Source: Schoenoplectus triqueter (lineage: Eukaryota > Streptophyta > Magnoliopsida > Poales > Cyperaceae). Taken from it: 27,385 bases of DNA. The notes below the pieces were generated by a model. It saw nothing but the letters and a program-made list of their open reading frames with translations. It did no database searches and was not told the DNA's origin. The stretch spans positions 1 to 27,385 of the forward strand of contig CAXKVV010001583.1 of the NCBI GenBank assembly GCA_964058805.1, written 5' to 3'. Positions within the stretch are counted from its first letter, which is position 1. Every line of letters begins with the position of its first letter. The translations under genes were made by a program, and so were the position numbers. Shown here in pieces: positions 9,506-18,655 of this stretch.

Positions 9506-11952
9506 ACCAATTTATATCCGTATCCAGCTATTTACAGTAACAATATAATTTATCAACAACCAAACCCAGCGGTGCCACTATATAATTTTTTTGGCGGTAG
9601 TAGTAGTACTACGTCTGGCTGTAATTTAGCTGATAATATTGATGACAGAAGTAGTGTTGATCCAACGATAATGGAATTAAGTGATGATCAGGATGAGCAA
9701 GATGATGGCGGTCCGTATTATTCAAATGAAGAAGAAACAGGAGAGGATTATACTGACCAGTCGATCGATGAATCTGAAGATGAGGAAATTCAGAGATGCG
9801 ATACCACATTGTTAGTTACCGGACGAACTGAGAGACACCATCCCGTAGAAGCGTTAAATAATTTTGAGATGTTTGACCGTTTAGGCGCGAATGAATATCT
9901 TTTAGGACTCGATGATGAGTTAGCTGAAAATAGAATATTTGCTTCTAAATCGGCTTTAAATTGGGTAATTTGTGATTGGAGTGTTAGGAAAAACGTTCAA
10001 TGTTGGGTACAAGAAAGTTATAAAACACGACTTATTATGAAATGCAAAGAAGGTAGTTGTCCTTGGAGATTATACGCTAGACCTGAAAAGGGCTCGACCA
10101 CATGGAGGATCATCACAAATAAAAACCCCCACAACTGTAGAAGACCATCAGGAGACCGCAAACACTTACAACTCACATCTAATTTGATTGCAGGATGTGT
10201 TCGACAACATTTAAAGAAGGATCTCTCTCTAACAGTTCAACAAATCGGTATGATTATAGAAACAAAATATCCCGGTGTGGCACCGACGTACGGTAAACTT
10301 TGGCGTGGCCGAGAAAGAGCAATTGAACAATTATTTGGCACTTGGGAAGGATCATATACATTGCTTCCACAGATATTGGAGGCGATTGCTCGGACTACTC
10401 CAGGTACAAAATTTAAATTATTGACGTGTGATACTTCGGATAATAATGTAAAAATGTTTAAATCCATAGTTTGGGCTTATGGACCGTGCATTGCAGCGTT
10501 TAAACATTTAAGGTCCGTTATAACTATTGACGCTGGATTCTTATCGGGCCGTTATAAGGGTAGATTATTGATGGCGTGTGGATACGATGCAGAGAATAAA
10601 ATCATTCCTCTAGCATTTGGAATCGTGGATGCAGAAAATGTGGACAATTGGGGTTGGTTCATGCGATGGGTCCGTAATGAAGTGATCCAATGTAATATGA
10701 AAATATGTGTTATATTCGACCGTCATAGGGGAATAAAGGGAGTTTTTGAGCGACCGCATTTGGGATGGTCTGTACAACATGGAGAGGCGGTACACCGGTA
10801 TTGCATGCAACACGTCGCAGAGAATTTATATAAGGAAGCCGGAAAAACTGAAAAGAAAGAAGATAATCTCAGAGATGATTTCCGAAGAAGACTAGAGAAC
10901 AAAAAGAAACCGCATCGTTTCGTAGAAAGATGGCGAATTTTGAGGAAATCAAATAGAAAAGCTTATGATTTTTGAAAAAAAGTCGGCAGAAGATTAGAAA
11001 ATGATGATAAAGAACCTCCTAATTTTGCTTCGTGGGCACAAACGTATGATGGAGGACATCGATGGGGTATAATGACCAGCAATGGTTCTGAAGCTCTGAA
11101 TAGCGTCTTCATAGTTGAACGAACTTTACCGGTTGCAGCAATTGTGGAGGGAACGTGGTATAAATGTGCTAAATGGTTCGATAAGAGGGAAATGGAAGCA
11201 ATGAACCTGCATAGAGCATGCAAGCAATGGCCAAAAAAAATTAATGACATCTTGGCAAAACGTGACGACAAAGCAGATTCGTGTTGATATTATTTTACTA
11301 TATTTTACAAAATTTTGAACATATCGTGATACCTTTTGTATTTGTTTCAATAATTACAGCTCGTATGAACGTAATTCCACTCGGAACTGCTCGAGGAGAA
11401 TATGAGGTTCATGTGCTTGGTGAGAGGATCGAGAGTGGAGGGTATGGACCGTTCAAGTACACTGTTACAATTTTGAGTGAACGACGCACTCGAGATGACC
11501 CACAATTGCTGGAACCGCACTGCACGTGTGATTGTCAAAAACCTCAACTGACTGGGATACCCTGCTCTCACGTAATTGTTGTATGTCAACATAGAAACTT
11601 TGATGTGTACGGTTTCATAGATGAGCGATACAATACAGCTCACCTACTGAATACTTGGTCCGGACAATTTCATTGTTACGGTGATCAATAAGTTTGGCCG
11701 CCATATCTTGGAGAAACTATAATACCAGATAAAGAACTGATAAAAATTGGTCGGCGTGCGAAGGTTAGACATCGAATGGTAATGGATGAGATGGAGGGCA
11801 GGATACGGGGTCGAGGTAGAACGAGAAATATACAGTCTTCTGAAGGTGGGTCATATCGAAGAGATGAAATGAGTCGTGACCCACTTCCAATGGATACATT
11901 ACAATCAGGACGGCATAGGAGTAGGGCTTCAAGTCCCACAACAAACAGAAGA

Positions 11953-12156
11953 ACCCAAACTTCTCGAAATACTTTGCAATCATCGAGACACTCAACTAGT
12001 TATGATCCAAGAGATAACAACAGAATAACTCAAACTTCTCGAGATGCCTTGCAATCAGCGAGACACTCAACTAGTTATGATCTAAGAGATAACAACAGAA
12101 TAACTCAAACTTCTCGAGATGCCTTGCAATCAACGAGATTCTCAACTGGTCATGAT
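11953..12156 (+). repeat. 75-bp tandem repeat in transposase C-terminus
   Basis: Copies start at 11953, 12028 and 12103; the third is partial. Each encodes a 25-residue Arg/Ser-rich unit beginning TQTSRDALQS and containing SYDPRDNNRI. The period keeps frame, and most differences are single substitutions. A basic disordered tail is a plausible DNA-contacting region. Confidence 0.93.
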
Positions 12157-12466
12157 CAAGAAAGAGAAGCTGTCAATGCTTCAACTAGGGGTGCTAGAGG
12201 AAATAATTTTGGAGGTAGAATCTTAAATTTTTTCGCACGGAGGAAAAAAAATGATGTATGTTTTATTTTTGCGTACTATATGTGTGTTGTATTTAAGCAA
12301 GGTTATGTTCTATTTAAGCAGAAAATATGTTGTATTTAAGCAGAAAATTCATAATAAAATATAACCACAATAAAATAAATAATACAACAATAAAAAAATA
12401 ACATAGAAAGTCCATAATAAAATAATACAAAAAAACAATATCCATAATAAAAAAACAACATATAAA

Positions 12467-15294
12467 CTACTCCTGACGATGCCTAACATATCGACGTGCT
12501 CTCGGACGTGTTTGTAAAAATAAAGACGGTATATCAGTGAGTTGCTTATTTTTTTTAAACAATTAATATTGACTAAGTTGTAGAACAAACAACTAACCAC
12601 ACTAGGTGTATATCGAGGAGGTGTATGAACGACGCTAGGTGTATATCGAGGAGGTGGATGAACGTCACGCTGCTCCCGACCATGAGCAAGTGGAGTGAAA
12701 AATCTCGTGTCTGTGCAGGCTCTGCAGCATCATCCTGAATATGCGATGACTCTCCAGGCCCGGAAGGATAATCATACTGGGCTGGATCATAATGCTGGCC
12801 GTACTGCGGATCCTATTGCTGGTCGTACTGCGGTACATGATCCATCGGTATCTGCTGGGTCTGTGAGAAATGCTGAGTGCCGAATGGATCTGAGAACTGT
12901 GCACCCGATGGATCGGGAATCTCAACAGACAACCTAACAATAACTTCGTTCCAATCGTAGTTCTCAGGCATCTGTTAATACAGTTTAAATCATTTAAATT
13001 ATGCTATTAATACAGTTCAAATCATTGAAATCAAGGTATACAGTACTTACGTTGTCGAGGAGAGACGTGAAGTCAACAGTCTCATAGGGGAAATGCGGTG
13101 GATGAGTAGTGGATGGAGTCGGTGCAGTCTCAGTATCACCCGTCGAATCCGGAATAGCATCAATATCCGTGGGTAATCCCGCCGCCGTAAGAAGCTCGTC
13201 CATCTTATGAGGCATGCCTGCATCCTCAAAATGCCCCTTACAATCGGCGAGCGAAATCTTACCAAACCGTCTCCATCCCCTAGTGACCGCCCATCGGACC
13301 GCCTTCAGTGCACTCTTTGTAACTCTAGCGATCTGTTATACAATGATTACATACATATATTACTTATTACCGAATAGTGCATATAGATATATAAATTTTA
13401 TAAATTTTAATATACCGTGCGCTGTCTGTGAGGTACGTGAGGAATGTAGCTGATGTCAGGGATCTCCGCTGCTGAAGGTATAGGAGGTACGAATCAAGTG
13501 GAGCGCTAGCGGCTCCATAGAAATCATACCACTGTCGATACCTCCTATAGTCCTCCGCATTCCACTCTTCTTTATCCGGGTCTCGTGGAGGAAGCTCATT
13601 CCATATGTCTACATATGCCTGATGATATTGTCTCCAGTTCATATTTTTTTTCTTGAATCCAAGCGCAGATAATTTCTGATGCTCCTCCAGTAATGCCTGT
13701 AAAATTAGTTAGTATAATTGTGCAAATAGTTAGTATAAGAAATAATACATATAAAAATTATAAATGGTAGAATACCTCGGGAAGTGGAGGCGGTACTGAC
13801 TGAAGTAAGCCGAACTGTCGCCTCACCCGATCCGGATAGTACTACTCTACTATCGGAAAGTAAATAAGTGGAAGCCGACAAGTATACGAGTCCATAGAGT
13901 CGTCTACGCATGTCGGCAATAAGTGACGAACCGACTCGTACGGCCTCCAATTGACATGCGTGTGCGGCAGCATAATCAGCTGATCCCTCACGTACTTCAC
14001 ATCGACGTGTGACGGATTGAGATATCTGTTCTTATCAAGCGTCCATTTCCTATTATCAGTTCAAATTATAATTAGTGATTACACATATATTTTCATCGAT
14101 TGATTGATTATTTTTAAATTAAATTATTACCTGCCAAAAGGCGCACAACTATCACGGTCCGGTGTACCCCAGTCACTGAAAATGAATGCATTTGAGGTAG
14201 GTAATGGACGAGCTGGGGGCAAACGCGTCCAGCTCCACAACAACAACAAAAGTCACGGACCACCAATACTCCTCGTCAGTCCTTGGCATGCCACATCAAG
14301 ACGCCGATATAAATAACCAAGTACCGCAGCGCCCCAATTTCTTCTTCTACCGAATTGTAAATCTTCCTGTAAATTAAATATTAGTAATAAAATTATTTAA
14401 TTATGAAACATAAATTATTTTAAAATCCTTAAAATACTTACCGTCAAAATCGACAGAAGAAACGCCGGTACAGAGTCTTCACTGTTGTCGGGGAACATGA
14501 TACACCCCGCCAACTCCAAAGCAAAACCGATCGCATATTGATTAAGACCCTGATGATCGTTTGCCTCTGGAGCGTGATCAAAGTGGGACCGTAACTCTCG
14601 TAGGGAAATAGAACGTCTGCAAAATTTTACATTTAGCTTAATCACAGTTTGTGAACGAAAAAAATTTAAATTTTTGTACAGTTTAATAAATTACCTCCCA
14701 TCTTTGCAGAATGCTGATATATCATCCTGCCCAAATAACTGACGGATGTATGCTGAAAAATCTCCATCAGTATATCCAATCACCGGCTCACCAATGGTGG
14801 ATAAACCCCACAGACATGCGACGTCCTAAAAAATATTATATTACTATACCATCTTTTTAATTTTGTAATTAAATTAATAATATTTTATTATTTACCTCTA
14901 GAGTCACGGTCATCTCGCCAAAAGTGAAGTGAAATGTATGAGTTTCTGGCCTCCAAAACTCTATCAACGCGCTCAATAAACCCGTATCAATCTTTAAGTT
15001 ATAGGCTTCCGCTTCTTGGACATAAATCTCACGCAATCTGGCGAGATGAAGAAATCCCATAACTCGCAACCTACTCTGAATGTGTGAGATGTATGGTATC
15101 GTCGGATGGTGAGTGCGGAAACGAATGATATTGTTATCTCTCTGTAATTTTCATTTCATAATTAGCTTCTCATATATATGTATTTTATTATTATTTTTAA
15201 GAATATAATGTACCTCTGCCTGACTATAATGTGTCCGATGTTTGTCTTCAGGGAGATAAATTATGATATTGTCATTTCGTTCCTCGCCTGCCAT
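12467..15294 (-). pseudogene. Plant mobile domain (PMD) gene carried by the MULE
   Basis: Ten exons by splice sites and frame, 5' to 3' on the minus strand: 15294-15214, 15141-14896, 14825-14695, 14616-14442, 14366-14131, 14049-13776, 13696-13416, 13332-13051, 12971-12598, 12544-12467 (TAG). Intact length is about 720 residues. Exon 2 has the PMD signature ([31 protein letters not shown]). Later PMD blocks are CIMFPDNSEDSVPAFL, LLLLLWSWTRLP and YYPDRVRRQFGLLQ. The tail has SYIPHVPHRQRT, Pro/Gln-rich sequence, HTPPRYTPSV repeats and TRPRARRYVRHRQE. Lesions: TGA 14253-14255, TAG 13842-13844 (a Trp position in PMD proteins), TAG 12813-12815. Exons 7 (281 bp) and 9 (374 bp) each lack one base for frame; the likely sites are near 13492-13497 and an A5 run at 12698-12702. 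Known for the family: host PMD proteins MAIN/MAIL1 act in silencing. The role in this element is unknown. Confidence 0.88.
12604..12666 (-). repeat. Short tandem duplication in PMD C-terminus
   Basis: Two copies, about 33 bp apart, share AGGTGTATATCGAGGAGGTG and then ATGAACG. On the minus strand they encode the repeated PPRYTPSV peptide. Confidence 0.85.
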
Positions 15295-15297
15295 TAT

Positions 15298-16178
15298 CTA
15301 GTAAAAAAATTCATTTCATAATTAATTTATAATTATTGTACTTCATTTTTAATCTATCTATCATATAATTAAATAATCAATAAATTCTACAATTAAAAGC
15401 CTAATTAATCTATAATTAAATAATAAATAAATCTAGAATTAATCTTCACATTTAAACGTACAATTAATCTTCAATTAAACGTACAATTAATCTACATAAT
15501 TAAATTATAATTAATCTACATAATTTCACATTTAAATTATAATTAATCTACATAATTAATGTACACAATTAAATTAAATTATAATTAATCTACACAATTA
15601 AATTAAATTATAATTAATCTACACAATTAAATTAAATTATAATATACATAATTAAATTATAATTAATCTACATAATTTCACATTTAAATTATAATTAATC
15701 TACATAATTAATCTACACAATTAAATTAAATTATAATTAATCTACACAATTAAATTAAATTATAATTAATCTACACAATTAAATTAAATTATAATTAATC
15801 TACACAATTAAATTAAATTATAATTAATCTACACAATTAAATTAAATTATAATATACATAATTAAATTATAATTAATCTACATAATTTCACATTTAAATT
15901 ATAATTAATCTACACAATTAAATTAAATTATAATTAATCTACACAATTAAATTAAATTATAATTAATCTACACAATTAAATTAAATTATAATATACACAA
16001 TTAAATTATAATTAATCTATATAATTAAATTAAATTATAATTAATCTACATAATTAATCTACACAATTAAATTAAATTATAATTAATCTACACAATTAAA
16101 TTAAATTATAATTAATCTACACAATTAAATTAAATTATAATTAATCTAGATAATTAAATTATATTTATATAAAATTAC
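15298..16178 (-). other. Predicted 5' UTR intron of the PMD gene
   Basis: On the minus strand a donor (AAAG|GTAATT at 16179/16178) follows the GA-rich leader. An acceptor (TACTAG|ATAATGG) lies 3 nt before the start codon at 15294. The intron so defined, about 880 bp, consists largely of the 29-bp minisatellite. It is inferred from splice signals only. Confidence 0.5.
15470..16160. repeat. 29-bp AT-rich minisatellite
   Basis: More than twenty degenerate copies of a 29-bp unit, AATTAATCTACACAATTAAA plus TTAAATTAT. Variant blocks (AATATACATAATTAAATTAT followed by a TTTCACATTT variant) recur at 15641 and 15851, a 210-bp higher-order spacing. This suggests amplification by unequal exchange or slippage of multi-unit blocks. 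No coding potential. Confidence 0.93.
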
Positions 16179-16218
16179 CTTTAATTATAAAATCCAAACA
16201 CAAAAATGCTCGCGTACG

Positions 16219-16368
16219 TTTTTCCTCCTCTTCTCTTCCTTTTTCTTTCCTTCTCTTCTCTTCTCTTCTCTTCCCCTCTCTCTTCCTCTCTCTTTCTCTC
16301 TTTCTCTCTTTCTTTCTCTCCTTCTCTCTTTCTCTCTCTCTTCCTTTCTCTCTTTCTCTCTCCTCTCA
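16219..16368. repeat. Polypyrimidine CT/CTTT tract (GA-rich on minus strand)
   Basis: About 150 bp of almost pure C/T on the plus strand. On the minus strand it is a GA-rich stretch that starts about 30 bp after the PMD-gene TATA box, so it would make up much of the transcribed leader. GA repeats near plant transcription starts are known BPC-protein targets. Whether that applies here is open. Confidence 0.85.
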
Positions 16369-16396
16369 ACACAGCGCAGGTATGCTGCGCGTTTGA

Positions 16397-16404
16397 TATT
16401 TATA
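16397..16404 (-). promoter_or_regulatory. TATA box for the PMD gene
   Basis: On the minus strand TATAAATA lies 12 bp inside the inner palindrome of the right terminal repeat, the same spacing as in the left repeat. It points inward toward the PMD start at 15294. Confidence 0.75.
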
Positions 16405-16415
16405 CGGGTGAAACG

Positions 16416-16460
16416 CTCCACTGGCAGTGGCGCGTTTCACCCGCGCCAGTGCCAGTGGCG
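16416..16460. repeat. Two 17-bp palindromes in right TIR
   Basis: Units at 16416-16432 (one mismatch in an arm) and 16444-16460 (one mismatch), 28 bp apart. They are the same motif as the four-unit left array. The right end therefore has two fewer units than the left. Confidence 0.9.
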
Positions 16461-16549
16461 CGTTACGATTCGTATATTTAGAATTTAACCGTTATCAGTC
16501 TTATTATTAATAATATTATTTTATTAATTATTATTTATAATAAAATATG
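16440..16549 (-). repeat. Right terminal inverted repeat of the MULE
   Basis: Read on the minus strand it starts CATATTTTATTATAAATAA and runs into GATAACGGTTAAATTCT and the GCGCCACTG palindrome, matching the left repeat closely. Confidence 0.93.
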
Positions 16550-16558
16550 GGTCATCTA
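16550..16558. repeat. Right 9-bp target-site duplication of the MULE
   Basis: GGTCATCTA directly follows the terminal ...ATATG and is identical to 8882-8890. Confidence 0.93.
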
Positions 16559-17616
16559 TCAATAATTATAATATCCATTTTATTATTCAACTGCACTAAT
16601 ATTCAAAATAGAACTAAATCTGGATTCATGGTAAAAACGTGGGCGCGAGTCAGAAAATCGAATTCGTTCACATGATCAACAATACAATTCTACATATATT
16701 AAGTTCGATATCAATGCACTACAATTGTCAGTATAATTCCTACCTATTATATTAAACATTTCTTATAACCTCGGGCTTTCTGACCAAACCTCCACTATAT
16801 ATACGACATCAGATAACATCCTCGATGGAATGCAAGCCACTGTGTTAGAAATTTTCTTAATTCCTAACACTGTTTCTCGTACATATACCAAATTATTGGT
16901 ACATGAATATTAGTTAAAAAATATATATATTGTTTTACACTTTTTGCTCTGATCGTAATGAAACATGATGAGAATATTCAACAAAAATTGAATATATAAA
17001 ACAGAATTCTATATATTTCAATTTATGTGAGAATTTCCTTAATTGGATGCACAGCAGAGAAGAATTAAAATTTTAAGGCATAGAGAAACTGGCTATTTTC
17101 CATTAAGATACAAATTAAATTCAATTTGACTTAGAACTTCGCTAAAAACATTTGAAATGCAGAAGAGAAACAAGGTAAATTTACAATTTTATTGTATTTA
17201 AAACAAAACGAGATTCGGTGTACAGGGTATTATTATATATACAATTTTATTGTGTTTAACAAGTGTGATATAGGGAAAGATTATAATTAAATTTACAATG
17301 AAATTTTATTAATTTTATGTAAATACATTTTTTAGTTGAATTAAATGTTACTTTCTTGTATTTATATAATTTCGTCCATGTTTGGTCGATTTTCCTTCAT
17401 CTACTCGTAAATGCTTTAACCAGTTCTAATAAAATAATTTTGATTCTAAAGTTATCATTTGTTTAAGAAAAAAAAAACTATGAATGGCCAGAATAAATTT
17501 GATCAGACTGCTTGCATTTACTGAAAGATGGTAACATTGCAATTACGTAAGGTCATTTCAGTATATTTTAACAATTCATATGTCTCTCTGTTATTTCAGT
17601 ATGAAAAATTAATGGC
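16559..17616. other. Intergenic, AT-rich, nothing recognised
   Basis: No open frame of convincing composition and no recognisable repeat boundary. A duplicated TTTACAATTTTATTGT-like string occurs near 17180 and 17240. Confidence 0.5.
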
Positions 17617-17630
17617 GGGGGGGGGGGGGG
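17617..17630 (+). repeat. Run of 14 G
   Basis: An uninterrupted G14 stands alone in very AT-rich DNA. It can form a G-quadruplex and is also a typical place for sequencing-length error. Confidence 0.9.
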
Positions 17631-17631
17631 C

Positions 17632-17880
17632 AATGTCATTAGTTTTTGGTACTACAAAATATCAAAAATAATATTTTAATTAATATTTCAAATTTTGACA
17701 TTCAAATTTCAAATTTGAATCCTGATTTTGTTAATTATCATGATAAATGTATGTACATAAAATTTCATGCTTTTTTATAGTTCATTTTAGATATATTAGT
17801 TCAAATGGTAAAAAATAATGCATTAAAATTAATCAGTAATAGTTAACTAATTTTATTCTTTTTTGTAACTACTTGATCTA
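17632..17880. mobile_element. Diverged copy related to the 24.9-kb foldback element
   Basis: The order of words GATTTTGTT, GATAAATGTATGT, CATAAAATTTCAT, TTCATTTTAGA, TAGTTCAAATGGTAAAA matches the left arm of the inverted repeat at 24899-25245 (GATTTTGTT, GATAGATGTATGT, CATAAAATTACAT, GTCATTTTATA, TAGATCAAATGGTAAT). A clear complementary arm is not preserved here. Its boundaries are uncertain. Confidence 0.5.
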
Positions 17881-18283
17881 TAAAAGGAATTTTAAAAGCT
17901 CAGGAAATTTAACGTGTAACCAGACATAAAAAAATTAATAAGATTATTAATTTGAACTCAACATTTGAGTGTCAATTTTTGAATTATAAATTAGAATGTG
18001 AGTTTGTGATACTTGATCACACACAAAAATTGTGACATTCAAACCCTAGAGATCTTTTCTAATTGTTGTGCAGCTCACGTGTGATTTCATTTATTTCAAG
18101 TAATATTATATCCAAGTAAGATTGTTTTCCGGGTTGCGCTTCAAAAAAAGTGCATGGATAAAAAGTTTAGTTCGATAAACTCATAAATCAAAAGATATAA
18201 AATAAAATAAAGCATTATTAGTTATATCAAATTGTTTTGCATACAACCGAAAGAAAGGTCATTACAAATGATAATAAATTTTT

Positions 18284-18356
18284 ATACAAATTTTATGCTC
18301 TGGCTCATTTTAAAGATGACATACAAATTTTATGCTCTGGCTCATTTTAAAATGAC
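18284..18356. repeat. Tandem duplication of a 37-bp unit
   Basis: The unit starting ATACAAATTTTATGCTCTGG and ending in ATGAC occurs at 18284-18320 and 18321-18356, differing by one base deletion. It looks like a recent duplication. Confidence 0.92.
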
Positions 18357-18655
18357 AGAATCTGATTCAATTTGAAAAAAATCACTTGATGCATTCGGAT
18401 TTGAACCCCATTCTATTTGATTTTTTAAAAGTCAAACTGATTTGATCTGATTCAAATCTGATCTCACCCAATCCGAAATCAAATGACCTACAATCCAATT
18501 GAAATCAATCTAAAATATAAAAAAAAATTAACATATAAATTGACCTGATCTAACCCAACCTGACCTGACCCGATTCCTTCTAGAAGATCAAAGTGACTCG
18601 ACCCGACTCATCTGAACCTGAACCCAACCCAACCCGCCCAATTGCCACCTCTGCT
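18357..18655 (-). repeat. GGGTC-type degenerate tract with hAT-like terminus
   Basis: The plus strand is rich in CTGACC/ACCCGA/AACCCAACCC words. On the minus strand the tract begins CAGAGGTGGCAATTGGGCGG and runs into GGGTTGGGTTCAGG, a form common at the ends of plant hAT-type non-autonomous elements. The other end is not defined. Confidence 0.5.

Larger units (their letters stand above)
9188..12339 (+). pseudogene. MuDR-type MULE transposase, three in-frame stops
   Basis: Reading starts at ATG 9188 (MLPDLNYNPDEE), shortly after the TATA box. Exon 1 is 9188-11261. An intron at 11262-11359 (GT...AG) keeps frame into RMNVIPLGTARGEYEV. The frame then stays open to 12339, or may splice at GTATGT (12256). 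In order: 9-residue repeats (about 9290-9505); an acidic linker; the MuDR DNA-binding/zinc region near residues 245-330 (CKEGSC...HNC); the MULE catalytic domain near 440-640 (ITIDAGFLSGRYKG, VIFDRHRGI, HRYCMQH, MTSNGSEALNS; the first two Asp match the DDE pattern and the Glu of SEALN is the likely third); and a SWIM finger near 745 (CTCDC...GIPCSH). Stops interrupt the frame at 9449-9451 (TAA), 10973-10975 (TGA) and 11689-11691 (TAA). The same-frame protein resumes after each. Intact length would be about 1000 residues. Confidence 0.92.
8891..16549. mobile_element. Complete MuDR-type Mutator-like element carrying a PMD gene
   Basis: This 7659-bp element has long terminal inverted repeats with CA...TG ends and a perfect 9-bp duplication. 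It holds two convergent genes: a MuDR-type transposase from the left end (9188-12339) and a plant mobile domain gene from the right end (15294-12467). Each terminal repeat contains palindrome arrays and then a TATA box pointing inward. Only 127 bp lie between the two coding ends. Both coding regions carry stop codons, so the copy is non-autonomous by mutation, but its ends look competent. PMD domains are known from plant transposable elements as well as from host silencing proteins (MAIN, MAIL1). The link between PMD and transposition here is inference. Confidence 0.95.

Noticed and set aside
9200..9548. Ile/Pro-rich and Ile/Gly-rich frames with short peptide repeats
   Set aside because: Shadow frames of the 27-bp repeat in the transposase. 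The Tyr/Gln frame continues into the MULE domains and is the real one.
9572..10975. Transposase start at the in-frame ATG near 9572
   Set aside because: The same frame extends upstream through the 9-residue repeats to ATG 9188 just after the TATA box. Only the TAA at 9449 separates them, so 9188 is the better ancestral start.
13429..13560. A very short extra intron in PMD exon 7 (GTATGA to CTTCAG, about 67 bp)
   Set aside because: It would restore frame but is at or below usual plant intron length and would remove sequence that still reads as PMD. A 1-bp deletion is simpler.
16181..16481. Glu/Arg/Lys-rich and Ser/Leu/Phe-rich frames
   Set aside because: Low-complexity translation of the CT/GA tract.
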